This document shows positions 1-6,106 of a stretch of 8,278 nucleotides of DNA, piece by piece. The translations under genes and the position numbers were made by a program. A model generated the notes under the pieces. It had not been told where the DNA came from and did not search any database. It saw only the letters and a program-made list of their open reading frames with translations. Within the stretch, counting starts at the first letter, position 1; every line of letters starts with the position of its first letter. The stretch spans positions 1 to 8,278 of the forward strand of contig JBAUTF010000316.1 in the NCBI GenBank assembly GCA_049582065.1, written 5' to 3'. Source of the DNA: DATKSS01 sp049582065. Lineage in GTDB: Bacteria; Chloroflexota; Dormibacteria; Dormibacterales; Dormibacteraceae.

Positions 1-7
1 CCAGTCC

Positions 8-1723
8 ATGCTGAGCTCTCGGCGCGAGAGGCGCGAGCGGGCACAGCGTGGGAGCGTGTTGAGCGCCCTGCTGATCATCGTCGCCTTCCTTTCGATTCTT
101 GGCGGCGCCATGATGAGTGAGATATCGGGCCAGTTCTTGCTGGGCAGCACGCTCTCGGGACGCATCATGACCGAGGCCACGATGAACTCGAGCGTGGAGT
201 ACGGACTCGGCCAGCTCAAGACCAGGACTGTACCCAGCCGCTGCTCCACGGACACAGGCTTGCGGTTCCCGGTGAACTTGAACGGTCAGTTCGCGGGCGC
301 CGCGTCGAACTGTCAAGCGATCGTCCCCGACCAGGTCGCGAGGCTGGTAAACGGGACTTTCTCGGCCGACGGTACTCACGTGGCTATCGGTGGCAACGAC
401 AGCTATCTGATCGGGGATTCCGGAGGACGCGTTTTCAACTTTGGCTTCGGCCAGACCGCGCCGCTCTGGTCGGTGTCGGTGGGGGCGGGCGTGACCGGCC
501 CACCGAGCGAGCAGGTGGATTCGGCCCGCACGTCCCATCTCATGACCCTGGTTCCGAACGGCAGTTCCGTCGCGCTGATTGACACTCGATCCGGAGGCGG
601 AACGCTGCGGTGCTCGATGTCTGCCACGGGAACAGTCAGCGCACGTCCCGGCTTCGAAAACCCGCCCGCGGGAACAGCGGCGCTCTTCCCCGAGTACGGT
701 TACTTTGGGGACGCGTCGGGCAGGCTTTACGTGTACGACGCCCAGACCGACGGGAGCTGCAGCCAGCAAGCCACCGTCTCAGGTATCGGCGGCCCGGTGG
801 TCGGCGGCCCGCTGGTGCTCTCGGGGACGGTTACGACGCAGCGTGGCGGTGACGGGCGGGACCAATGGACCACCACCGCGACCACCCAGGTGTTCGCTCT
901 GGTGAACACAGGAGGGTCCAGCCGCCTCGTTCAATACAGCTACCAGGAAGAAACCCAGGGCCCAGGAGACGGGCAACCGATCCTCGTTCCCGTTAACAGC
1001 CTGGCGCTGCCGTTCGCCAACGCGGCCGGATTCGCCCTCAACACCACCACTCCTGTTGACGGCCAGTCGATCGAGCTCGCGATCACGTTCGTTGGCGGCG
1101 AGGTCGCGCTGGCATCGATAAACGCCGATAAGGGTGGGTCTGGCTGGACCTACACGATGACGAACGGGCCGAAGGTGGCTCTAGGAGGCAGCTTCACACG
1201 CGCGCCGGATTGGTGCCATTGCCCTGGCGGGGACAAGATAGGGGCCGGCAACCAGAACGGGACGCTGTTCATCCTCGACACCAGCCTGAACCTGCTCCTC
1301 CGGTATCCCGGCGCTTCTCCGATCAACACGACACCTGCGGCCGACAGCAACGGCGACTGGTATTTCGGGGCCAACGACGGATTTGTATACGACGTCGAGC
1401 CTCCGTCGACCGGGATTTTGATGTTCATGGCCGCGCGCTTCGGACCTGGTGGTCAGGTGCGTAGCTCGCCCGTCGTCGGGAGCTCGAGCGGATGTTCCGG
1501 AGTCGTCTGTCTGTACTTCGGGGCGGGAGGGAACGGGGACTATTTCGCTCAGATCGGAAAGATTCGCGTAATGGATGTGACCGCCTGCCTTGCCCCTAGC
1601 TCAAGCTCGACATCCTGTACGGGCAACCAGCGCCTGTGGACGCGCGCTGAGGTGGGCGATCCTAAGTATGTCGGGGCCAGTGGCGTCCACGTGGTCGGCT
1701 GGTCCTACTACAACGTCCCATAG
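8..1723 (+). CDS. PilX-like membrane-anchored protein with PQQ/beta-propeller-like ectodomain
   Basis: A 571-residue protein. Seen: an Arg-rich N-terminus (residues 1-14), then Gly15-Ser16 followed by one hydrophobic helix (about 17-36), like the N-terminus of PilX-type minor pilins but without the pilin Glu at position 5. The rest looks extracellular. It has repeated Gly/Asp-rich blade-like strands around 115-165, 230-250, 411-430 and 451-466 (for example YFGDASGRLYVYD and GDWYFGANDGFVYD), which resemble PQQ/quinoprotein-type propeller blades. Ten cysteines occur outside the helix, including a WCHC motif near 405, so disulfides are likely. It ends 6 bp before pilM, so one operon is likely. 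Inferred role: a pilus-associated adhesin or tip protein, filling the place of PilY1/PilX. The first ATG is used; only 7 bases precede it and the frame stays open to the window edge, so an upstream start cannot be excluded. Confidence 0.72.
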   Translation: MLSSRRERRERAQRGSVLSALLIIVAFLSILGGAMMSEISGQFLLGSTLSGRIMTEATMNSSVEYGLGQLKTRTVPSRCSTDTGLRFPVNLNGQFAGAASNCQAIVPDQVARLVNGTFSADGTHVAIGGNDSYLIGDSGGRVFNFGFGQTAPLWSVSVGAGVTGPPSEQVDSARTSHLMTLVPNGSSVALIDTRSGGGTLRCSMSATGTVSARPGFENPPAGTAALFPEYGYFGDASGRLYVYDAQTDGSCSQQATVSGIGGPVVGGPLVLSGTVTTQRGGDGRDQWTTTATTQVFALVNTGGSSRLVQYSYQEETQGPGDGQPILVPVNSLALPFANAAGFALNTTTPVDGQSIELAITFVGGEVALASINADKGGSGWTYTMTNGPKVALGGSFTRAPDWCHCPGGDKIGAGNQNGTLFILDTSLNLLLRYPGASPINTTPAADSNGDWYFGANDGFVYDVEPPSTGILMFMAARFGPGGQVRSSPVVGSSSGCSGVVCLYFGAGGNGDYFAQIGKIRVMDVTACLAPSSSSTSCTGNQRLWTRAEVGDPKYVGASGVHVVGWSYYNVP

Positions 1724-1729
1724 TTCCGA

Positions 1730-2587
1730 ATGATCACTCCCCGCCTGGCCATCGACCTTTCAGGGCCCATGATCCGCATTCTCGTCGGGACGCCCGGGGG
1801 TCCCATGCGTTGTGCCGAAGCGCCGGCCCCCGTCGGTGCGCTGCGAGGTGGGGCTGTTGAAGACAGCGGTGCTGTGGCGAAGGTCCTCAGGCAGCTGGTT
1901 GCCCGTGCCGAGGTCAGAGAGACAAGGGCCATGATCGCGGCCAACGACTCGCTGGCGAGCTTCCGCGTTTTGAGTATTGCCAAAGATCTCTCTGAGACAA
2001 AGATCGAGTCGTTGGTCGAGGCGCAGCTTCCCGCTGATGGAGGTCGAATGGGCCGTAAGCGGATCGAGGTCGCAACCAACGGCGACGAGCGGACCATATA
2101 TGCGCTCGCCTTCGACCGTCCGAAGGTACAGAGTCTGGCGGCCACCGTCCGCCTGGCTGGTCTGGAACCGACCGCAATAGAGCTCAAATCGCTCTGTGTG
2201 GCGAGGAGTGTCAACGAGCCGGCTTGCCTGGTGCTCGACCTCGGCTCCGATCCAGCCGAGATTCTGCTCATCGACGGCAACCTGCCTCGGATCTGGCACA
2301 GCTTCAAGGTCGACCTGGAATCACCCGACAACGTCATCGAGAAATCCGTCTCGGCGCTTCGCTCGGTGCTCAGTTTCTTCAAAAGACAGCAGGGCGGTGG
2401 CGACTTCAGCGCCGATGCCCCGATCTTCATCAACCCTGAGCAATCTCTGTCCTCCAGCGGTGTGGCAGCGCTCGAAAACCAGATCGGCCACTCTGTCCTG
2501 GCTCTCCCAGCGCCGCACCGGGTCGACCCTGAGATCCGTCATGCGAGCTTCCTCGCCTGCATTGGCCTGATCATGAGGCGGCGATGA
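1730..2587 (+). CDS. pilM: PilM-like actin-fold ATPase of the type IV pilus inner-membrane platform
   Basis: A 285-residue soluble protein. Family knowledge: PilM is a cytoplasmic actin/FtsA-like protein that binds the cytoplasmic tail of PilN and links the pilus platform to the assembly motors. Seen: an N-terminal actin-type phosphate-1-like segment (AIDLSG, residues 7-12), a second phosphate-loop-like segment (LVLDLGSD, 167-174), a following ILLIDG strand, the RSVLSFFK helix typical of PilM before its last subdomain, and a C-terminal ALENQIG / LALPAP region matching the family's end. It is shorter than typical PilM (about 350 residues), and the usual GG..(L/I)T segment after the second loop is not recognisable, so nucleotide binding may differ. 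It starts 6 bp after the upstream stop with no clear Shine-Dalgarno, suggesting translational coupling. Its stop overlaps the next start (ATGA). Confidence 0.75.
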   Translation: MITPRLAIDLSGPMIRILVGTPGGPMRCAEAPAPVGALRGGAVEDSGAVAKVLRQLVARAEVRETRAMIAANDSLASFRVLSIAKDLSETKIESLVEAQLPADGGRMGRKRIEVATNGDERTIYALAFDRPKVQSLAATVRLAGLEPTAIELKSLCVARSVNEPACLVLDLGSDPAEILLIDGNLPRIWHSFKVDLESPDNVIEKSVSALRSVLSFFKRQQGGGDFSADAPIFINPEQSLSSSGVAALENQIGHSVLALPAPHRVDPEIRHASFLACIGLIMRRR

Positions 2588-2769
2588 AGATCAAACGCGC
2601 CGGGCAGTCCAGCGAGACGGAAAGGCGCCGAAATCTCGCCGAGGTCAACCTCCTCGTCGAGCGCTCCGAAAAGGCCCCTCCTTCCAGGAAGGGCTGCATC
2701 CTTCCTTTCATCGGTGTCGGCGTAATGCTGCTGGCGGCGCTGGCCACTGCAGCAGGGCTCGCCCTGTGA
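2584..2769 (+). CDS. Minimal PilN-like single-pass membrane protein (61 aa)
   Basis: A 61-residue protein whose ATG overlaps the pilM stop by 4 bp; a GAGG ribosome binding site (2575-2578) sits 5 bp upstream. Seen: a charged cytoplasmic N-terminus (residues 1-38) with VNLL at 21-24, then one hydrophobic helix (39-60), then the stop. Family knowledge: PilN begins with an (I/V)NLLP motif that docks into PilM, followed by a transmembrane helix and a large extracytoplasmic ferredoxin-like domain that pairs with PilO. The position straight after pilM, the VNLL motif and the helix suggest a PilN reduced to tail plus anchor. The Pro of NLLP is Val here. The bases after the stop do not continue the domain in either other forward frame, so a simple frameshift is not the explanation. 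It could instead be an unrelated small membrane protein. Confidence 0.6.
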   Translation: MKIKRAGQSSETERRRNLAEVNLLVERSEKAPPSRKGCILPFIGVGVMLLAALATAAGLAL

Positions 2770-2826
2770 CACCTCGGACCAGGGCCCACCCGGGGACGGA
2801 CAACCGCCCAGACACTGGGCCAAACC

Positions 2827-2859
2827 CTCTATTTAGCTTTCAGGCGCCCCTGCATAGAG
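2827..2859 (+). repeat. Inverted repeat CTCTAT/ATAGAG in the pilin leader
   Basis: CTCTAT at 2827-2832 is the exact reverse complement of ATAGAG at 2854-2859, separated by 21 bases. It could be an operator or part of a folded leader RNA. Six base pairs with a long spacer can arise by chance, so the functional reading is tentative. Confidence 0.3.
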
Positions 2860-2883
2860 TGAGACCACTTAGTTGAAAGGAAC

Positions 2884-2907
2884 TCCGGCCGAGCATCGCA
2901 CGCCGGA
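2884..2907 (+). repeat. Hairpin TCCGGC/GCCGGA in the pilin 5' leader
   Basis: TCCGGC (2884-2889) pairs perfectly with GCCGGA (2902-2907) around a 12-base loop, ending 14 bases before the pilin ribosome binding site. It is a plausible mRNA-stabilising or regulatory stem-loop. There is no T-tract after it, so it is not an intrinsic terminator. Confidence 0.4.
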
Positions 2908-2921
2908 CTGGACCAAGGCTT

Positions 2922-2927
2922 AAGGAG
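2922..2927 (+). promoter_or_regulatory. Strong Shine-Dalgarno that fixes the pilin start
   Basis: AAGGAG lies 8 bases before the ATG at 2936. A longer in-frame reading from GTG at 2927 would put the start codon inside this site, so the ATG at 2936 is the likely true start. Confidence 0.8.
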
Positions 2928-2935
2928 TGGAGCGT

Positions 2936-3379
2936 ATGCACGGTCTGTATGGGTACTTCAGCAAGAACCTGCGAGGGCGCAAGGGCCAGTCAGGGTTCAC
3001 GCTGATCGAACTCCTGGTCGTGGTCACGATCCTGGGCGTCCTGGCGGCAATCGTCACACTCAGCCTGGTGGGCATAACCACCAATGCCGAGAAGCAGGCC
3101 TGCGAACAGGAATACAAGACAGTGCAGGCGGCGCTTGACTCCTATATGGCCTACTACGATCTGAGCTCGGTGACCGGAAACTCCACCGAGGACATGACGG
3201 TTGCGCCAGATGGCAACCCACTACATCCGCTGTACAACGCGGCCGGAACTCCTACATTCATCCGCAACTCGCCGACCGTCTACAAATACACGTGGGACAA
3301 TTTCGGTCGCATCAAGAACCCCATCCTGCCAGCGACCGGCGGGCCGGCCGTGCCGACAGGGTGCGTAGCTTCAGGGTAG
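2936..3379 (+). CDS. Type IV prepilin (major pilin or pilin-like subunit)
   Basis: A 147-residue prepilin. Seen: a 20-residue positively charged leader ending in QSG, a class III cleavage site G20|F21 (GFTLIELLVVVTILGVLAAI), the conserved Glu at mature position 5 (E25), and a hydrophobic assembly helix (21-45) running into an amphipathic helix. The mature protein would be about 127 residues. Two cysteines, C56 in the helix and C143 near the C-terminus, could form a disulfide. Family knowledge: a prepilin peptidase cuts after the Gly and N-methylates Phe1, and subunits polymerise through the helix. The strong ribosome binding site, separate leader and strong terminator right after the gene suggest high expression, as expected for the major subunit. 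A type II secretion pseudopilin is possible, but the neighbouring pilM and pilT favour the pilus. Confidence 0.93.
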   Translation: MHGLYGYFSKNLRGRKGQSGFTLIELLVVVTILGVLAAIVTLSLVGITTNAEKQACEQEYKTVQAALDSYMAYYDLSSVTGNSTEDMTVAPDGNPLHPLYNAAGTPTFIRNSPTVYKYTWDNFGRIKNPILPATGGPAVPTGCVASG

Positions 3380-3402
3380 GTAGCTCACACGTGAGGGGGG
3401 TT

Positions 3403-3438
3403 GTAGGGCGCCGCCACGCGGCGCCCTACCTCTTTTCT
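3403..3438 (+). terminator. Rho-independent terminator after the pilin gene
   Basis: A perfect 12-bp stem, GTAGGGCGCCGC (3403-3414) with GCGGCGCCCTAC (3418-3429), closes a 3-base loop and is followed by the T-rich run TCTTTTCT (3431-3438). It lies 23 bp after the pilin stop. A short interrupted palindrome CTCAC/GTGAG (3384-3388, 3391-3395) precedes it. The T-tract abuts the ribosome binding site of the next gene. Confidence 0.92.
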
Positions 3439-3445
3439 GGAGGAG
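3439..3445 (+). promoter_or_regulatory. Shine-Dalgarno supporting a TTG start
   Basis: GGAGGAG is followed by 9 bases and then TTG at 3455. It supports the non-ATG start of the prepilin-peptidase-like gene; no upstream ATG or GTG in frame has a comparable site. Confidence 0.75.
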
Positions 3446-3454
3446 AGCGTTCAG

Positions 3455-3841
3455 TTGCCGGCGATTGAGGCTTATCTGGTCCTGGTGGCGCTGCTGGTGG
3501 GCAGCTTCATCAACCTCGCGGCGGATCGAGTCCCGAGAGGCGAATCAGTGGTGCGGCCCCGCTCCCACTGCCGCGCCTGTGGTCGCGTGCTCAACGCGCT
3601 CGACCTCCTTCCCGTCGCGGGCTACTTGATTCGCGGTGGGCGGTGCGCCACGTGCCGAACGCCCATTGGAGTCTCGTCGCCCCTGGTCGAGGCAGCGGTC
3701 GGGGCGTGCATGGCGCTGTCGCTCATAGGGCTTGGATTGTGGCCGGGTGCGGCGGTGGGCTTCCTGCTCGTGGTCCTGTTTGGGGTGGCGCTGGTGGCCT
3801 TCGGCTGCGTCCGGCGCCAGCCCGTCCCTGACGCTAGGTGA
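3455..3841 (+). CDS. PilD-like protein: N-terminal zinc/methyltransferase domain only, no A24 protease domain
   Basis: A 128-residue membrane protein matching the N-terminal half of bifunctional prepilin peptidases (the DiS_P_DiS domain). Seen: a first membrane helix (about 4-23), GSFINLAADRVPRGES (16-31), P35-R-S37-x-C39-x2-C42, a D50-L-L-P53 loop, C64-x2-C67, and P76-x2-E79, then two further helices (about 77-96 and 98-118). The four cysteines are the expected zinc tetrad. Family knowledge: this half is linked to N-methylation of pilins; cleavage needs two Asp residues in a C-terminal half with a GxGD motif. Here the protein stops at VPDAR (124-128), where the first active-site motif (D..LPD) would lie, and no GxGD exists. 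The pilT gene on the other strand begins 8 bp inside its end, so no missing half lies directly downstream. Either a functional single-domain methyltransferase or a truncated remnant. Confidence 0.8.
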   Translation: MPAIEAYLVLVALLVGSFINLAADRVPRGESVVRPRSHCRACGRVLNALDLLPVAGYLIRGGRCATCRTPIGVSSPLVEAAVGACMALSLIGLGLWPGAAVGFLLVVLFGVALVAFGCVRRQPVPDAR

Positions 3842-4907
3842 CCTTGATCTCGTCGGGGTAGAGCGAGTGGGCTCGGGCGTCGCGTTCGCCCACGAGGCCG
3901 GCCCTGAGGAGCTGGTTGAGAGACCGTTCCAGGGTCTGAGAACCCTCTCGAATGCCTGTCTGAAGCAGGCTGCGCAGCTGGTCGGTCTTGCCTTCCTTGA
4001 TCATCGAACGGACGGCCACGTTGGCCATGAGAACTTCGAATGCGGCGACGCGGCCCCCTCCCACGGCAGGCAAGAGCTGTTGATAGATCACGCCCGCCAG
4101 GCATGCCGCGAGCTGGACGCGGATCTGCTGCTGCTGTGCTCCGATGAACGAATCGACGATCCGGTCGATGGCCTGAGGCGCGTCGTTCGTATGCAGAGTG
4201 GCCAGCACCAGGTGGCCGGTCTCCGCCACGGTCAGTGCCGCCGAGATGGTCTCAAGGTCCCGCATCTCGCCGATCAGCACGACGTCCGGGTCTTCTCTGA
4301 AGACCGCCCGTAAACCATCGGCGAAGGTTGGCGTATCGACCCCGACCTGCCGCTGGTCCACGATTGCGGACCGGTGCTTGTGGACATATTCGATCGGATC
4401 TTCGATCGTGATGATGTGGTAGGCGCGGGTCCGGTTGAGATGGTCGATCATCGCTGCCTGGGTGGTGGACTTGCCGGAGCCGGTAGGGCCGGTGACCAGG
4501 ATCAGGCCCTGCCGCCTTGCCAGCAGCTTGTGCACCGCTTCGGGCAGGCCGAGCTGCTCGAACGTTGGAATCGCCAGGGGGAGTAGGCGGAACGCAACCG
4601 CCAGGGACCCGCGCTGGAAATAGGCGTTGCCCCGGATACGAGCATGTTCGCGCCAGGTGAAGGCGAAGTCGACGTGGCGCTGCAGCGTGAGCTCAGACCA
4701 CTGGTGGCTGTTGAGCACTTCTCGAACGATCTTCTCGGTCTCAGTGGGCGAGAGAGGGGGCGCCTCTGGATCCAGCGGTTCCAGCTTGCCGTCCTTACGC
4801 ATCCGGGCCGGGCTGCCACCGCTGATCACGATGTCTGAGCCGCCGGCCTCGAGCAACCGATTGAGCGCGTGGTCGATCGTCATCAGTTGCTGCATATGCA
4901 CCTTCAT
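3834..4907 (-). CDS. pilT: PilT twitching-motility retraction ATPase
   Basis: A 357-residue hexameric ATPase of the GspE/PilT family that depolymerises pilin from the fibre base. Seen: a PilT-type N-terminus (GGSDIVISGGSPARMRKDG), Walker A GPTGSGKS (140-147), Asp box ITIEDPIEY (166-174), Walker B with catalytic Glu in DPDVVLIGEMRD (206-217, E214), His box HLVLATLHTN (232-241), and a C-terminal VRSMIKEGK segment equivalent to PilT's AIRNLIRE. The PilB-type zinc tetracysteine insertion is absent, which favours PilT over the extension ATPase. Length fits the family. The frame is open up to 5045, but the extra 46 residues are Pro/Arg-rich and outside the domain, so I chose the ATG at 4907; the ATG at 4895, preceded by AAGG, is an alternative. 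It is transcribed against the pilin block and has its own promoter upstream. Confidence 0.93.
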   Translation of the reverse strand: MKVHMQQLMTIDHALNRLLEAGGSDIVISGGSPARMRKDGKLEPLDPEAPPLSPTETEKIVREVLNSHQWSELTLQRHVDFAFTWREHARIRGNAYFQRGSLAVAFRLLPLAIPTFEQLGLPEAVHKLLARRQGLILVTGPTGSGKSTTQAAMIDHLNRTRAYHIITIEDPIEYVHKHRSAIVDQRQVGVDTPTFADGLRAVFREDPDVVLIGEMRDLETISAALTVAETGHLVLATLHTNDAPQAIDRIVDSFIGAQQQQIRVQLAACLAGVIYQQLLPAVGGGRVAAFEVLMANVAVRSMIKEGKTDQLRSLLQTGIREGSQTLERSLNQLLRAGLVGERDARAHSLYPDEIKVT

Positions 4908-5152
4908 TTGACCGCATGCAAACGGGGGCAGGTATCGGCCGCCTCGGTACGCAGGCCCGACTGTCCTGGATCGGTTTGGGCGGATGTCCCGACTCGGTGG
5001 CGCTGCTAGATCAGCGCCGGTTTGTCCCAGGGCAAGCGGGACCACCGCCTCATGCGCCCACCTTCATGCGCTCATACGATTGGTCAATTGGAATCCTCAA
5101 TCCGTAAGCCCCGGTATGTGCGCTGGAATCGTCACGGCACGCGGACGCCTTG
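4908..5152. promoter_or_regulatory. Divergent intergenic region between pilT and the polysaccharide operon
   Basis: These 245 bp separate the starts of divergently transcribed pilT and the co-polymerase gene, so promoters for both are expected here. The part at 5070-5105 is the most AT-rich and holds the direct repeat ATTGG-TCA-ATTGG (5079-5091); on the minus strand it reads TTGACC, a fair -35 match, but no good -10 follows at the right spacing. On the plus strand no hexamer pair was convincing. No coding sequence or RNA gene is recognisable. Confidence 0.4.
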
Positions 5153-6106
5153 ATGGCGAAGTACGTCGAGGTCCTGTTTCGGTTCAGGCTCCGGTTGATG
5201 GTCATCCTTCTGATCGCAATCGTTGTCGGGGCGTACCTGTTCGTCTCGTTTGCCACCTATGAAGCCACGGCGACCATGACGGTGGAAAGCCCATCGTCGT
5301 TCGGCGCCACGTTCGTGCCCATCGGCTGGAGCTCCAGCCTGACCCCGGCTCAGAACTTCAGCGACAGCATCAGCCAGGTGGTTAAAGCGCCGGCCTTCTC
5401 TCAGAGCCTGTCGGAGGCTCTGTCAGGTTCGGGTGTGATATCGAGCACTGCCGAACTTCAACAGGTCGTGGGCTCGGTCGGAACCAACCTGAAGATCAGC
5501 ACCTCCGGATCGCATGACGTCACCCTGACCTACACCTGCCATCGCTCTGACCTGTGTGCCCAGGTGCTGAGCCAGGCGATCGTCGTTTTCCGCGAGCAGC
5601 TGCTGCAATCGCAGCAGGCACAGGCAGATGCCACAACTGCCTTCTGGAAAGGCGAGCTGGGTGATGCCCAGGTCAGCCTTGCATCGGCAGAAGCCGCGCT
5701 TCAAAGCTATGCCACCGCCAACCCGAACGCATCCACCGACGCAAGCTCCGGCGACCCGCAGGTGGTTCAGCTGCTCGACGGCGTTCGGCAGTGGAAGGCT
5801 AAGGTTGTCGAAGCCCAGGACAACGTCAGTCTGGCCCAGTACCTCAGCACTTCTTCCGCGCGTTTCAGCCAACTCGGAACGACGGTTGTGGACACGCCGC
5901 GGTTGGCCAGCTCTCGAACCTTCGGGGACGGCTCGAGCGTTCGATTGGCGGCTCTCGCGTTTCTGGCCGGTCTGCTGACTGCTGGCGTGTACGCCGGCTT
6001 CCTCGGCTGGATCGACAAGACAGTCGGAGACCCTTCGCTCCTGGAACGACGTCTGGGTGTCCCCGTCGTGGCAACGATTCCGAAGCTGGTCACCTCTCGT
6101 GGCTAG
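5153..6106 (+). CDS. Wzz/CapA-like polysaccharide co-polymerase (chain-length determinant)
   Basis: A 317-residue inner-membrane protein. Seen: a short basic N-terminus, TM1 (about 15-33), a long extracytoplasmic region with a helical, Ala/Gln-rich coiled-coil-like stretch (roughly 145-225), TM2 (about 263-287), and a cytoplasmic tail DKTVGDPSLLERRLGVPVVATIPK, which is the hallmark tail of PCP-2-type co-polymerases and of YveK/CapA activators. C129 and C135 are close enough for a disulfide. Family knowledge: these proteins set polysaccharide chain length and bind a partner tyrosine autokinase, which is fused in proteobacterial Wzc and separate in Gram-positives. Here the partner ATPase is the next, overlapping gene, giving the split Gram-positive-type arrangement. 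Start: ATG at 5153, with a TTG just before it as alternative; no strong ribosome binding site is visible. Confidence 0.85.
   Translation: MAKYVEVLFRFRLRLMVILLIAIVVGAYLFVSFATYEATATMTVESPSSFGATFVPIGWSSSLTPAQNFSDSISQVVKAPAFSQSLSEALSGSGVISSTAELQQVVGSVGTNLKISTSGSHDVTLTYTCHRSDLCAQVLSQAIVVFREQLLQSQQAQADATTAFWKGELGDAQVSLASAEAALQSYATANPNASTDASSGDPQVVQLLDGVRQWKAKVVEAQDNVSLAQYLSTSSARFSQLGTTVVDTPRLASSRTFGDGSSVRLAALAFLAGLLTAGVYAGFLGWIDKTVGDPSLLERRLGVPVVATIPKLVTSRG

Larger units (their letters stand above)
2770..2935 (+). promoter_or_regulatory. Intergenic leader upstream of the major pilin gene
   Basis: A 166-bp stretch without a convincing gene, between the PilN-like gene and the prepilin gene. It is the likely site of a dedicated pilin promoter and the 5' untranslated leader. 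It contains two inverted repeats (2827-2859 and 2884-2907) and ends in a strong ribosome binding site. I could not find a confident -35/-10 pair; CATAGA (2853-2858) is only a weak -10 candidate and overlaps the first inverted repeat. No sigma-54 (TGGC-N8-TTGC-type) site was recognised. PilO, normally encoded here, is absent. Confidence 0.4.

Noticed and set aside
1708..2433. 241-codon minus-strand reading frame opposite pilM
   Set aside because: Composition is that of an antisense shadow (Ser/Arg/Thr-rich, no domain or motif) and pilM on the plus strand explains the region.
2781..2821. Terminator after the PilN-like gene (GGCCCA/TGGGCC pair)
   Set aside because: Only 6 bp with a loop of nearly 30 bases and no T-tract.
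2790..2910. c-di-GMP (GEMM) riboswitch before the pilin gene
   Set aside because: A GGGCCAAACC segment at 2817-2826 recalls part of the motif, but the conserved ACGCAAAGC element and the paired-stem arrangement are not present.
2927..2935. GTG start at 2927 giving a pilin three residues longer
   Set aside because: The GTG overlaps the AAGGAG ribosome binding site, whereas the ATG at 2936 lies at ideal spacing from it.
3732..4313. 193-codon plus-strand reading frame opposite pilT
   Set aside because: PilT motifs on the minus strand are unmistakable; this frame has no recognisable motif and spans the convergent junction.
4908..5045. 46-residue N-terminal extension of PilT
   Set aside because: It is Pro/Arg-rich, lies outside the conserved domain, makes the protein longer than the family norm and removes the space needed for a promoter. 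The ATG at 4907 fits better.
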